This document shows positions 45,762-58,086 of a DNA stretch of 64,000 nt, piece after piece. Origin of the DNA: Capitulum mitella (taxonomy: Eukaryota; Arthropoda; Thecostraca; Pollicipedomorpha; Pollicipedidae); NCBI GenBank assembly GCA_030062745.1, contig CP099851.1, forward strand, positions 11,224,393 through 11,288,392, in the 5' to 3' direction. The translations under genes and the position numbers were made by a program. A model generated the notes under the pieces. It did no database searches. It worked only from the letters and a program-made list of their open reading frames with translations, and was not told the origin of the DNA. Position 1 is the first letter of the stretch. Every line of letters starts with the position of its first letter.

Positions 45762-46770
45762 GCGATGTGCATATAGGCGAAACCATGCGCCGATGAAAAA
45801 GCATACACTGAAAGAAAATTGTGAACACCAATAAACATTAGTGAATACATATTGCATGTACACATATGTATTACGATTCTTCCTGCCTCCATGGTATTCC
45901 TGAGCTGTCAGGCGTTACCAGCCGCCAAATGTACCGATTTAGAAACTCAAAATTTACCGAAGCATCGATTTAAGGCGAGAGGCGAAATACTCTAGCTCGT
46001 TCTAACAGCCTCCACGTGGTTGCAGACACGTCCAGCATCACCTGGGGTTATTTCCTACATCCACAGCAGACGCCAGAGGCAAAATACGGTGCAGTGTGTT
46101 CTGCGTTGATGTCAACCATGTCGTCTGCTGGCTACGTTTTCCATGGTGACAGTTGGCAGTCTCATAGACCGGAAGGCCAAAGGGACTTAACCACACAGCG
46201 AGGTTGGTTGTTGGTGTGAAGGTTACTTCACAGATTACCTGAAACGACCGCACTTTTATTATGGCATAATAATTATTATTACCAATTTATTATGGAATGT
46301 ATAATTATCGCTCCGTAGGATCTTGTTTTTTTCCTTTTTTAGCATCAGGCTGACCATAAGGTCATTGCCTGGAGGGAAGGTGCGTTAAGTTCGTTGTCGT
46401 TTAGGCAAAAATTGCTTCATACCAATTCATGGATGTCTGGTTTGCAAAGGTAAAGGGAGCAAAACCGAAACAGGGGCAACGCGCCGGAGTGATGATTTTG
46501 AAGATGCTGCCGGAGACCGCCGCTCTGATGTTATAGGCCTGAAAAGAGATACATTGGCAAAGCAAGCACACAACATGCAATGCATAGCGACTGTAGGTGG
46601 TGCGTGAGTGTAGACTGTGTGAATATCAACATCGTCACCGCAACAGAGGTCCAGAGGAAGACGGCAATAGAATGCGAAGCGAAGGGAAGACAATGCGCCT
46701 TGCCCAACGTCGCCAGACGTCAAGATGGAAAATGAAAGCATGAAAATATGACGACGCCCCTTGCCAAGGA
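45762..46770. other. Intergenic, nothing recognised
   Basis: A 133-codon minus frame (46427-46828) has no recognised domain and runs into the repeat below, so it is not called as a gene. Confidence 0.4.
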
Positions 46771-46900
46771 GCGTTGTAGCAGGGCCTCTTGGCTCCGTTG
46801 AATCCACACAGTGGGACGTCAGCTTCATTGTCGCAACAGAGGACCCCTTGGCTCAGCTAGCAATAGCATACCGCAACAGCGGCCCTCTTGGCCCCACTGA
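46636..46900. repeat. Interspersed GCAACAG-GGCCTCTTGGC repeat
   Basis: Copies of a ~30-bp unit, (G)CAACAG(A/C)GG(A/C)CC(T/C)CTTGGC, occur at 46771, 46831 and 46871, with a partial copy near 46638. Confidence 0.7.
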
Positions 46901-47349
46901 CCTCTAACGTGGTATGCGTTATGGCGCTATGTATTGTGCGTTGTCGCATTTGGGAAAAATCTCGCACGAGACCAGAATGTGAGGGAAAACCCAATTTACA
47001 TTTAATTTTTAGTAGGGTTTTTATCTGATATTATTTGTGTACTGTATTTCGTGATAGTGTCCTGGATTTCGTGGCAGTAAATAATGAAATCGATAAAACT
47101 CATTGTGTTTAATCAAATTCAGGAGTTTATATGTCATTTGTGTTCATGTCAGTTACAACACCTTTTATGGTTTACCTTTCGACATATTGTATATCTTGCT
47201 GATTGATGTTACCATCCTATTGATATTACTTATAATTTGACAAGTTTCAGTGCTCATGAGATTCATATTCCTTGTGTACTGATAGTCATGTTTGTGTCCT
47301 GTTTTCGTGACAGTGTTCTGCTGTATGAAATAGGAGGTGAACTTGATGA
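46901..47349. other. Intergenic, nothing recognised
   Basis: AT-rich; may include the 3' tail of the adjacent minus-strand LINE. Confidence 0.35.
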
Positions 47350-50300
47350 AACTGATTAAGGCAGTTTTTTTCGAGGAATGAAAAAAACAAGCTCAATCAG
47401 ATCAGGATGTCCATTTCCTAGCGGAATGGAGAGCCCTCGGGGGATCTGCTTATCTCGCACATAGGCGGTTAGGGGGAGTCGGTGTCTGGCATATCTGGGG
47501 CAGTGTATGAAAAAATGTTCGGTGTTGAATCGTGTGTGGCATGCGTGGCATTGGGTGAATCTGAGTCCATCAAAGTTATATGAGCGCGAGAGGCGGGTAT
47601 GACCGATGCGGAGGTGGGGTAGGACAGCTTCCTTGTGTCGAGTGTTTTGGTTGGAAGTTTCCCAAGGTGTGAATTCCAATTTCAGGGGATGCGTATGAAG
47701 GTGTGCGTAAGTATCCTAGTGCCTTTGTAAATGTTGTTTAAATTTTGAGGTAGCAAGAACAAGTCTCTGCAAGGCGCTGGGTCGTCGTCGTGACTGAATA
47801 AGGGCTTTATTTGTTTGGCCAGGGCGTCAGCTACCTCGTTCCCAGGCATACAGTTGTGCCCCCGCACCCACAGGAGAATGGGGTGATTGTTGTCAGAGTG
47901 TATTGTGCGGCTGTACTAGTACGGGGATGTCTGGGTGTCTGATATTGTGTAGACGGTGTGGTGCTTGAAGGGTTGATTGAGAGTCCATGCAAAGGACGAA
48001 TTGCTGCTATTTGTTGTGCTTGTGTGTTTGGTGGGATTTATGTCAGCAAGCAAGACCCGTATTTCCGCAGTGAAAATGGAGTAAAATCTTGAAAGTCGAA
48101 TGGAGAGAGGGGGCCCGGCCTCCTATGAATGTTGCTCCCGTGGCCTGAGGGGTATAAGAGCCATCAGTGTACATGGTGTACTCCAGGAACTATGCTCTAA
48201 ATTCAGTGAAGGTGTGGAGTGTTTCCCGGGTGGGGGGTGACGAAATTTTCTTCTCAGTGAAAAGGTATCTAATACCAAATTTACGGTATGTCCAATGATT
48301 GCCCGGGATCAGTGTTAAGTGACAAGGGCTTTGGGGGAAAGCCCAACATATTTATGACATTTTGTTAATGGCTGCGCGATGCAGTAGGTGCTCTGTCATG
48401 GTCGGCATCGAGTGTGGGTCAGGGTGTGCTGTGATGGGTGACTGTGGATAGTTGGGACTCGAATGGAGTATTTCATGAGATGTAGAGAGCGCCTATGTGC
48501 GAGAGAGGGAATACCAACGTCGGGCCGGAGGTTCTGGCACGGGGACGTAGCACAGGCATCGTCCAGGATGCCTGTGCTACGTAGCACAGGCACCAGTGAT
48601 TTTTCGAAGTGCTCGGTTCCGGATGGCTTCAAGAGCCGAAGCAAGGAAAGAAGAGATGTGGCCAAAAAGAAAGGCATTATATTCTAGGATTGATGGGATT
48701 GGAGCTGAGGCCAGGATGTATAGCTGGGAGCTCGTCCGCAACGTCATTAATCAAAGTGGAAATAAGGTAGAAGAAAATACACTGCCTTGCGGCAAGCCCT
48801 GCTCCTGAAGAGTAGAAGCGGAGTGGACGTTGCCGCAACACAATGTGAAAGTTCTTGAGTCAAGAAAGTTATAGATGTATTTAGCCGCTCTGCCACAGAT
48901 TCCGGCGCGATGTAATTTAATTAAGATGGCAGAACGGTGTACTTTATCAAAGGCGGCTCTTAGGTCCAGGAACAGCGCTACCGTCGCCTCTCGATGGGAA
49001 AAGCCATGTTTAATGGAGTGAATGATTTGGATTGGGCTATCGGCCGTGGAGCGACGCTTTCGAAAGCCGTTTTGGTAAGGGCAGATAATGTGATTCATTT
49101 CTGGATAGATTCTCGTTCGATCATTGACCATTCTCTCGAAAAGCTTACAAGCACAGCAGTTGAGTGAGATCGGGCGGTAACTGGCAGGATTAGTGGAAAA
49201 TTTGCCATCTTCGAAGATAGGAATTATAGTGGGGGAGGTGGCCGGAAAGTCTCCGTTTAGCCAGGTTAAAAAAACACTTAACGGATGAGACTGACCGGAT
49301 TCAGAGATTTTGCAAAAAGGAACAAGCTATATGATACGGTCCTACCGAGGTGCTGCCGCACCTGCTGAGTGCGTGCGTGAGCTCTGCAAGGGTGAATGGC
49401 CTACTGTAAGCTTCGGTGTTGTCTGAGTGCAAGTGGCATGCCAGCAGTGTCACATGTAACTGGGTGAGTGTGGCTTGGTCGTACTGTGAGTTGGCAGGGA
49501 TTGCCGCGTAGTGCTGTGCAGTCTTTGTGACGACCTCTCTCGGTTCTGAACACGTCATGCCCTGTATAGTCAGTAGTGGGAAAGCTCTGGGAGGTCTAAA
49601 TTCCGTAGAAAAGGCGCGTACAAGGTTCCAAATCTTTGAGAGAGGGATGAGTCTGTTGAAACTGTTGCTTTGCTGCTCCCAGGAATTGTGTTTTTTCTGC
49701 AAAAACTATGTGTCTGCACTGTGTACGTGCCTGTCTCCCGCCTCCCCGTGCGGGCCTCAGACACAGCGTCTAAAAACCCGCTCGGCTCGGCGTCGGATCG
49801 CCACTGCTCTCTGGCAGGCGTCCGTCCATGAAGCCAGGTGCCAGCGATCGTGTGGTCGTGAGGCATGTGGAATGTTGTTGTGTGCTACTTGAAGAACCGT
49901 GTCCACGAATGGTGCAAGGGGAGGCGTCGGGCTTGGAGGTTGACTTGCGCCAATATGCGTGTCGTAGGATGGCCAGTCCGCGCGTTTAATGTTCCACCTG
50001 GGTAGGAAGTGGAAATCGTGTTAGCCCGAGGGAGAGTTATGTGGATGGATGTGTGGGGGATAATGATCTCTAAAGCATCTGTTTGGGTGTACGCGCCACT
50101 TAAATTTTGCAGATATATTACTGGATACAAGAGAGCGGTCGATGGCTGCCTGTGATCTTGGAGCTGCGTGTGTGGGGCTCCGATCATTGAGAAATACTAG
50201 GATGTGTTCGTATGGGTGCATTCCAATGAACTGGGACCTGGTGTCTGTGATGCGACAACCCCATGCGGTATGATGGGCGTTAAAGTCACCCAAGATCATG

Positions 50301-50720
50301 TAAGGGGCGAGAATCTGATGAAACAAAGTAGAAAGAGAAAGTTGAGTCACAGCGTGATCAAGCGGGGGGGGGGGGGAGGGGATAGGGCAAGAGCAGAGTG
50401 ACGGGGAACTGCGCAAGTTGGATTTTGATAACGACAAAATCAGGATTATTCCTGGGATAGATTCTATAGTGCAGGAGAGAATTAGAGACAACGAGGGCCA
50501 AGCCATCTCGGCGGGGAGTTACGTTAACGCAGTATGTGTAAAGGGAATGGCCATAAATGTTGAAATTATACTGATCAGAACCGAAAAAATGAGTCTCCTG
50601 AATGGCGGCAACCAATGGTTTATTTTTGACGACATACTCCTTGCATTCCGCCCAGTGGTCCACCAATCCACTGGTGTTCCACTGGCGCAGGAATTCAGTG
50701 GAACTTTGAGTCATCATCGG
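47350..50720 (-). pseudogene. RNase H-bearing LINE remnant (I/LOA-like superclade)
   Basis: Reading on the minus strand: endonuclease start QWNTSGLVDHWAEC and QETHFFG (about 50690-50590), endonuclease segment LGDFNAHHTAWGC (about 50270), RT linker (49702-49301), RT core with AFDKVHRSA and GLPQGSV (49131-48751), RT thumb with RNRALR and RR(S)LHLMKY pieces (48680-48460), RNase H start MYTDGSYTP (about 48170), its GNEVADALA segment (about 47845), and a final CHACHTRF...HCPRY zinc motif (about 47530). The YADD-containing part of the RT is missing after GLPQGSV. Many frameshifts. A non-functional remnant. Confidence 0.8.
48545..48582. repeat. Perfect hairpin, 16-bp arms, inside the LINE
   Basis: ACGTAGCACAGGCATC-GTCCAG-GATGCCTGTGCTACGT, followed at once by a further AGCACAGGCA. 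It interrupts the RT thumb region and looks like a local inverted microduplication. Confidence 0.9.
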
Positions 50721-50996
50721 TGACTAGGGCCGGTGCAGCGTGTCCGGCGAAGACTCATGCCCCGCCGCAGTCACGAGCGAGCCCGCGGCTTCGCCGGGGC
50801 GGAGGCTCCCGCGGACTCACTAGGAGTCTGCTCCGATGCAGACAGGACCTTGGTAATGAAGTTTGCGGAATGATTCCATCCCGCTTCTCAAATGCGTTTG
50901 CGTTTGCGCACGAACTCATTGACGTAAACCGGTTACAGGTGCACTGAAGTGCTGTCTTAACTGGCTTCCGATGCTTCTGATGTTCAGGCACGCGCT
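50721..50996 (-). other. Possible 5' region of the LINE
   Basis: GC-rich sequence just upstream of the endonuclease frame, strongest at 50755-50825. It may be the element's 5' untranslated region and internal promoter, or host DNA. Confidence 0.3.
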
Positions 50997-51004
50997 ATTC
51001 CGAT

Positions 51005-51251
51005 CAGGTACGCAGCCAGGATTTTCCTCAGATGGCAAATTTTGACATGTCGCTGGCATATGATAAAATTTATAGGAAAAGACAGCAATTTTATGTAGTT
51101 TATATTATGTTTAATGCACAGGAAAACATATTGTTTGCTTTTGTAACTTATATATGATCACTGTTGCGTATTCCTGCGAAATTGCATACCTAGTGAAGAC
51201 CGCTTGGCTCAGGGGGGCATTGCCCCCATGTCCCCCTTGGCTGCGTCCCTG
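51005..51251. mobile_element. hAT-type MITE with perfect 8-bp target duplication
   Basis: The ends CAGGTACGCAGCCAGG and, inverted, CAGGGACGCAGCCAAGG are flanked by identical ATTCCGAT at 50997-51004 and 51252-51259. Eight-bp target duplications and CAGG-type terminal inverted repeats are features of the hAT superfamily. The element is 247 bp, has no coding capacity and carries a GGGGGCATTGCCCCC foldback near its right end. The intact duplication argues for a fairly young insertion. Confidence 0.85.
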
Positions 51252-51261
51252 ATTCCGATCA

Positions 51262-51560
51262 AATTTCAGTACTGTACCCAGCGGAATTACCGTCGTTTTT
51301 CACCAGTCGTCCATCTTCCAAGTCTGAGCGCCAGGTGCCGTCGTTCCGCGCCAGCCGCAGCCTCGGCGGGAGGGGCGGCGGCTGGGCGGTGCCCAGCATC
51401 GTCAGGTTCAAGGTCACCTTACCCGCCCATGGTTCAAGGTCAGACGCCGGCTCCGTCCGCGCCGCACCAGCAGCGGTCAAATCCGACATTCCGGGCCGGC
51501 ACGCCAGACAGCGGCCGGCCTGGCCATTCGCGCCCAGGCAGCTGACGACAGACGCTGACC
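51262..51560. other. GC-rich block with open frames on both strands
   Basis: GC-rich sequence with 135- and 139-codon frames on opposite strands, neither recognised. It contains AAGGTCA half-sites (about 51410 and 51436). It may contain a host exon, but the strand cannot be decided. Confidence 0.3.
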
Positions 51561-52918
51561 GAGGCTTAACTGCGCGGGTATTGCTGTTTTCGGGGAAGTC
51601 ATTCCGCATTAGCTTTTTAGTTCGTTTTTTATGTGGGATTTCATTTGGTGAGCCACACCCACTCACGGCAGTTCTCCATCACTCGTATCACATAACTTTC
51701 CGTTCGTACATCAACAATGCAACGAAGAAACAACAAGGGAAGCGAGGTGTGTGAGCCGGTATTTTTGCCCGGTGAAAACATACAACTTTATGCCATGTGA
51801 GGTTGAAATTAACGCCAGGAGAGCCTACAGGCTTCTACAAGATGACTTAGAGCTGAAAGTTCAACTTGATGTTCAAGTTCACCTCTACATACATTTTGAG
51901 TGAAATGTGCACGTATGTTCTACGCTACGTTACATTGCATTACGTTACATTTTACGCTGAATACTACTACATACATTTTACGAGTTGCACAGCTTCTCTT
52001 GGCATGACTGTTCTTGTATCCTAACCATGCCTTCAGCCTGGGAGACTCCTTACTTGAAATATTTTTCAAAAGACCATTTTGATTTCATTAAAAACATGGA
52101 AAGCATGCGGCCCTTCCATTCTTTAAAAATCCAAGGAATGATGGTGTGACACCAAAACTGGCGCGCGTCGTAGTTGACGGAAAAAAGTTTCGAACATTTT
52201 ATCATTTTACCTATGCACCGTCAGTTAGTGTAAATGGCTCAAAGCAAATTCATATTTCATGTGTTCTCGGGGTTGTTTGACTTTTCAGAAATACATTTAT
52301 ACGTTTCCTATCACCTGTCGAATGTTTAGTGTGTCGGTATTTTGGTTCCTCTTTTGTGACATCCTATTTCGCTGAATGCCACAACAAATTTATTTCGTCT
52401 CCGTAACAAATCTAATCTCCCAAAACCTCCATATACAGTGTGCACGAACGTGGCGTGGTGCCTTCTCTGCGGTCCTTACAAAAGAGACTATATCGTGATG
52501 TCGTTATTTTCTTTAACGGTATTATTCCCAATCTGCACGAGTTTCTGTGGCAGTTTTGTTTTACGTGTCAAAGTGGAGTTCCATTACGTTACGACTAAAA
52601 TCACGATGCGACTTCGGTGGCGACCGCAAAATGTGGACGGTTATGAACTTGATGGCCTTCGCAGTCTTGCATGATATTTGGTAAACTAGGATTGTTTCAA
52701 GTCTCACCACATCTCACTTTCGTTTCTTTAACTTGTCTTTCATTCAGTCCTGTGCTTTGTCATGACAACGCCGTGTGAACCTACATGTTTTGTACCTCAT
52801 TCCAACTGGGCACGATCTAAAATGATCAAAAGATAAAGATAATGCAATAATGTGCTTATTTAATCCTATTTCATGCTCCTGTTCGCTATGTACGATTCCA
52901 TGCCGAAGGGAGGAGGAT
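51561..52918. other. Intergenic, nothing recognised
   Basis: AT-rich with a TTACGTTACAT-type low-complexity stretch at 51915-51955. Confidence 0.4.
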
Positions 52919-53034
52919 TCTGATCTCCTCGCGATCTCGATGTCTTGATCTCGATCTCTATTGAACTTTATTTGTTGATCTCCATTGATCTCTATGATCT
53001 ATTGATCAAATATCTCTATTTGATAGCGATGTCG
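52919..53034. repeat. GATCTC/TTGATCT degenerate repeat
   Basis: Repeated GATCTC, GATCTCGAT and TTGATCTC hexamer-like units over about 115 bp. Confidence 0.8.
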
Positions 53035-53439
53035 AAAACCATTGGTCCGATTTCCTAGCGGAAAACGGCATTCGACAGCCTGTGACAGCGGGATCTACAT
53101 TTCAGAAAAAGAAATGTTGAAAGTTTCGAAAAGGAGAATAGGGGAGAGAAAATGAAGGTATAAGTAGGGGTTTACTTATACAAGCTTTCTGACCACATTT
53201 TATGACCAATTCTGTTCTTCTTTATGTCATTCTACCGACAACTCGCAGGTCACGTGTTAAGGCGAATTCGATTTTCGAAATTAACAGGCGTATCCAGAGC
53301 ATATAAAAAGAGGTACACGTTTTTCGGAAGTTTTGATTGATTTTACAGCATATTATAAGCCTGGCGAGCCTATCTGTGTTCGGAAAACATTTCCATATGG
53401 GTCACATGCCCTAGTATATACGTGTGAGAAATGTTCATA

Positions 53440-53874
53440 GGCGGATCCAGGTAACGGCAAAATTGGGGCCAATAATTGCATGGTGATATTTGTGTTATAT
53501 TCCATAAATTGAGTCATAATTTCTCAGGAATAGGAGGAAATAAAATACCTCCTTTTCCATTGCTCTAGAGCCACCTCTGGTTCTTATCTCTACTGAAATA
53601 TATAGCATTTGATCGCAATGTATGTGGAGTTTACAAATCTAACCACACAAATCTAGATGTCTGTTAGGTTACTGGACATCTTATTGATCGAAATATGTAC
53701 CCAAAAACTGGTGCCTGGAGACGCCCCTGCCAGTATGTATGGTCAAATTGTATGCGTAAATTAGGACAAATAAGCCTAAATTGCACGTTAAGTTTGTTTT
53801 ATTCATGCAGTAAGTCATAAGTTTTATGGAAGAAGAAAATTCCCGTCCCCTTTTTACATTCCCCTGGATCCGCC
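53440..53874. mobile_element. MITE candidate with GGCGGATCCAGG termini
   Basis: GGCGGATCCAGG (53440-53451) and its exact reverse complement (53863-53874) bound 435 bp of non-coding AT-rich DNA. GGCGGATCCAGG-type ends are common in DNA-transposon MITEs. No clean target duplication was found, so the superfamily is open. Confidence 0.6.
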
Positions 53875-54820
53875 ACTAATCAACATTTGTCATAACAATG
53901 TTTGTAAATATCCAGAATACGAATATTTTGGTCATCTGAAGTGTCCGTGACAGTATAATGGACATCAGAATAGCGCACGACCACGTCGAAGTGTGCGATC
54001 TTCAGAATGCGCAATAATCCTCAAACATGTCTCCCAAAAACGTGTCCTTGAACTGTCTCTAGAGGAGGAAAATTTCCGAAATTTTGTCACAAATGTCCAA
54101 AACATATTTTGGGAGAGTCACTGAGTCCCATGAAGCAGCTCCCGAAAGCCTGGGAATGGAGAGCGAAAAACCGAAGAGGGGAGGGGGCACGGTCAACCTA
54201 ATAACATTATAGGGAGACGAATTGCTAGGACATCTTTGTGCTGAACGTGTATGGAAATGTTATTGGAAGTAACCAATGCTTCACTTGGACGTTGGTGACA
54301 ATCCATTATTTTGCTTTAGACCAAGTGTCTGTCGCTAGAATGTTTAATTTCAAACAGAGCAAAACATTAGAAGTAATCCCTGCACATCTTCAAACAAAAA
54401 TATGTGTCTGATAAGCCGTTGAAGACAAATCTTGATGAAGCAGTTGCTATGAAGGTTGACTACCCAAACATCCTTACAAATCTGCGACACGAAAATCTGG
54501 GAACTTTGAGTTTTCGATCATTCATGGAAGGCAAGTTATTATGAGGCGCATTTGGCTCTTATAGTTACTAATGAGAATATTTTCCATCAGTCAGGTGAAC
54601 ATCAGACGAAGATAAAGGCGATGAAATGACGATGATAAAGATGTATTAGAAATGAGGATATTATGTTCTCGAGGATGAACTGGTATATCGCAGTACCTGA
54701 CATGGTTTTTGTTGCAAAAAATAGAGAAATAAATAAACATTGGAAACAGTGGCCTTGACGAGACACGGACTATTGCAAGGAAAATGAAATATTTGAAAAA
54801 CACGAAAGAAATCATAAAAT

Positions 54821-54925
54821 GCCCACCGTAGTGAGAGTGGTCTAAGCATCACAACGCTCGCCAGTTCAATGGGGATAGGACATCGAGGTCACATTCGAGC
54901 GCAGTTCAACCCCTTCATTTTCGTG
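54821..54925 (+). mobile_element. tRNA(Leu)-like SINE head (candidate)
   Basis: GAGAGTGGTCTAAGC (about 54832) resembles the A-box region of tRNA-Leu, where GAGTGGTCTAAGGC is typical, and CGCAGTTCAACCCC (about 54900) could be a degenerate B box. No acceptor stem pairing was confirmed. Confidence 0.3.
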
Positions 54926-56503
54926 GGGTAACGCACGCACAACAGGATAAAGGGACAGTTGTCTTGGGGGCTTTCCAAAAAATACGTAAAGCATTTTCGG
55001 TGTTTTTTTTTAATTACCTCGCCTCCTAGTAACGCTTTGTAACCGTCAGCCGTACTTCCACCCCAAAATCACAAAATAAACAGACAACATCCCCTCACAT
55101 TGTTGTCTGTTCCGCATTTTTGCATGCTGCATCGCTTATTGTAGTTCGCTGCCGTCGATAAACAGAAGGTTAACTTAAAAGATAGGTTGGAAATCGGTTC
55201 TTTATTCTATTTTTTTTTTTTACTATTATCTTCTTTCCATCTGTGACGCGACAGCGCTGCGTAACGTTGCCATGCTCCCTGTTGTACGCTTTGTCATGCA
55301 TTGGCCAGCCCATCACACCAGGCCCTGCGTCACATGATTCGTGGAAGAACCCTTGCGATCTGCCCCACGCCCAAAAAAGACCGACAGAATTTGCCGTTTT
55401 AAGTTGTTTCGCATGATGCGGGGTGACACCTATGGGCAGTTTTGGGTATCTCTAATTCCAATTGCATTGCCAGATAGCAGCATTTCGTAATTCGTTGCTT
55501 AGCTTACTCATCATAGCTACCAGCCTCATGCAGAGGGTTTCGCGCTTTTCTTTTTTTCTGAAACAGTGAAGGTAAAAAAACCGGGTCGTTGTTATTTATT
55601 TTAAATGAAGCCAGTCACGAGGTGGCTTCAGTATCTGACGCTACACCGCATATCGATCGTATCACGTAAACCAAGAAAATGGGGGGGGGGGCGCAAGGCT
55701 GATCCGATCATGCAGAACGAATTAAAACGCACATTGAAGTGTTACGGTCTCACACGTTTTTTCCACCCATTTAAGAGAGCTGCTGGTTTATGTAAGCTGG
55801 TTACTAAAGTGGGACCATTGTCATAGATGTCGCCACTGGCTCTCGCAAAGTTCCCCTCTGCAGACGTCGTAGGTCTGATTCCCTGATGCAGGAATACGCG
55901 CATAAAGAAACCCTCCTTGGCCAATGCCTTCCGCATCTAAAAGACGGTTGACATAAGCTCGGCACAGTTTGCGGAGTGAATGGCCTTAAATTTGGCTGCT
56001 GTCGAAGAGCCTTCACCAGTTTACTCTGTTTGGTCCACTAGCAAGAACTGTTTCAGGAGTGGCGAGCACATTGTTTAACAGGTTCAATTTAACTCGCTGC
56101 TTTTCTTCTGCTTTTGTATTACGTCTTTACCAAGAATTCTCAAATAATGTACCACATCTGTGCACTGAGTTAGACCATGAATATCAAATGTTCCTTTTCA
56201 ATATGTCACAAAACAACGTCTGTCAAAGCATAGTGTTCAGCCCGTTTTCTTCCGTTCTTGCACTGTCTCCATTTATGATTCACTTCATCCCTAGTTTTTT
56301 TTTTGTGCAGAAGTGTAACTGAGACCAAGTTATACGGACGGGGAAGATCGCGGTGCTGCCAAAGCCAGCCGTGTTGTGAAAAAAACCTGCACGTAAGAGC
56401 AGGAAATATTCTTCCTCATGCGATGTTTGTATGGAAAGTGTCACGCAATGTTCCCGAACCATGTACTGATTTTAGGGTAGTGGATAAGCATCGAGTGAAA
56501 GGA
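54926..56503. other. Intergenic, nothing recognised
   Basis: Contains a 10-bp-arm hairpin ACAGACAACA/TGTTGTCTGT at 55080-55110 and a G11 run near 55681. No gene assigned. Confidence 0.4.
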
Positions 56504-56974
56504 GTGGACCCCCGCTGTTCGCGGGAGCTATGTACCAAACCCCGACCCGCGAATAGGGCGAACCCGCGAACAGATCGAACCTACCCTCAAAAGCCACTCT
56601 TTCTACTGCTGAATTGTTCCCTTTACCCACAGACCCTGTACGAGACCAGTAAATGCATATTAAGTCACCGTTATGCGGTAATATTTCCCCAAAAATGCGC
56701 AGATGCATAAATACAGTATTACACAAGTCTTACTGGGTAAAATGCACAGTGCTCACTGCACAAAACATAGCTATAGAAACTGCTCAGCACGGCCATATAT
56801 GGAACAGTATTTTTCAGCGGTAATATGCAGTAGAATCATTATGAACCGCTGGGAACATTTTGCACTGCGACAAATGCAGGAGACATCCTACGATTTTTTT
56901 AGATTAATTTCCACCCAAAGATTTGCGAAAACGCGTACCCGCGAATGGCAAGCCCGCGATTAGCGGTGGTTCAC
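56504..56974. mobile_element. Tigger/pogo-like MITE candidate
   Basis: The left end GTGGACCCCCGCTGTTCGCGGG and the inverted right end (GTGAACCACCGCTAATCGCGGG) match with about five mismatches. Subterminal CCCGCGAAT/CGCGAAC motifs recur near both ends. This resembles Tigger/pogo-type non-autonomous elements. 471 bp with AT-rich interior; the target duplication was not resolved. Confidence 0.55.
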
Positions 56975-57089
56975 GGTGGACCTGGGTGTGAAGTGTAATC
57001 ATGCGCTAGTAATCATGACAGATACCAAACACATGATGTCAGGTTCCACACAGAGTTCGTGGTGTATGTACACGTAGCAATGCATTTAT

Positions 57090-57450
57090 CTCAAGACGCT
57101 GATACCCAGAAAATCTGCGGTCGAAACGTTTTATTTCCAGCTGCGCTGTATTTGGGTGCTGAACACGGTAGCGTGCCCCCGGTCTTCGGCCTGGGCCGCT
57201 GTCCTTGAGGGGCTGATCTCGGCTAACGGTCAACAGGTTTATGGTCCTGTCGGCTGAGACGGCGTCACGGTGCGTACCAGGACACGCCGCCGGCAGAGCG
57301 AGCGGCGCTGAGAGCCGGCCGGCCGAGACGGTCTGCCAGACGTGGTCCGAAAGAGCCGCTACGATTCCGGGCCAGGGCACTGGAGGACAGGGGTTCACCG
57401 CTCTGCGGGACGGCTTCTTGGTCTCGTCACAGCGGATGTTGTGTCAAGCG
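57090..57450. other. GC-rich block with open frames on both strands
   Basis: CpG-rich sequence with a 119-codon minus frame (57039-57398) and a 93-codon plus frame (57241-57522). Neither product is recognised and splice bounds are not convincing. Confidence 0.3.
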
Positions 57451-57579
57451 GGTGATGTGGCGCTGCGACCTTACTCTAGAATGGGGTACCTAGGGTACCT
57501 AGTCTCTGGAGCCGGACACTGAGGATGTGCTTCCATGACTAGGGCTTGGCGGTGGTGGAATTAAAAGCCGCCAGGAGCT

Positions 57580-58086
57580 TTAGATCATCTCATTGGGGCT
57601 GACTGTGCACTTGACGGGAGGCGGCAACACGTGGGAAACACCCAATGATTGATGGGTTGGGCAGCTCCATAGGCCTCGTGCAAACATCGGAGGCGGAAAA
57701 ACTGACAGGTTTGTTCCGAGCGTTGTTGATAGGTTTCGTATGTTCTTCAATACTAGATGGCAGTTTTGTTTATCCCCACCAAATGTATCACCTCCTCTAG
57801 CTCTCACCGTCGGTTTCTTTATCGTCCTGCGAAAGAATGTCTGGCCTTCAACGCAACACAGAGGTATTTTCCTCAACATTTTTACTAGCTGTATTTCTTG
57901 CCCACTCCTAGTTTTAACTGAATACAAATGAATATGCATTTTGAAATAAATCAGGGGTAATGCAGCACGTAGTAAATAAAGCACACAGTGACAATAATAA
58001 AGATAAATGAGCACCACCATTTCTGCGCCCTTGCTGGCTGGGAATACGTGACCGTTGGTATCGCCAAGAAAGGTAGTCCCTGTCAT
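57580..58086 (-). other. Unassigned open frame, 168 codons
   Basis: ATG start in AAATGA context. A hydrophobic stretch near residues 24-48 could be a membrane segment. No family recognised, no repeat or codon signature. Possibly chance. Confidence 0.15.
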
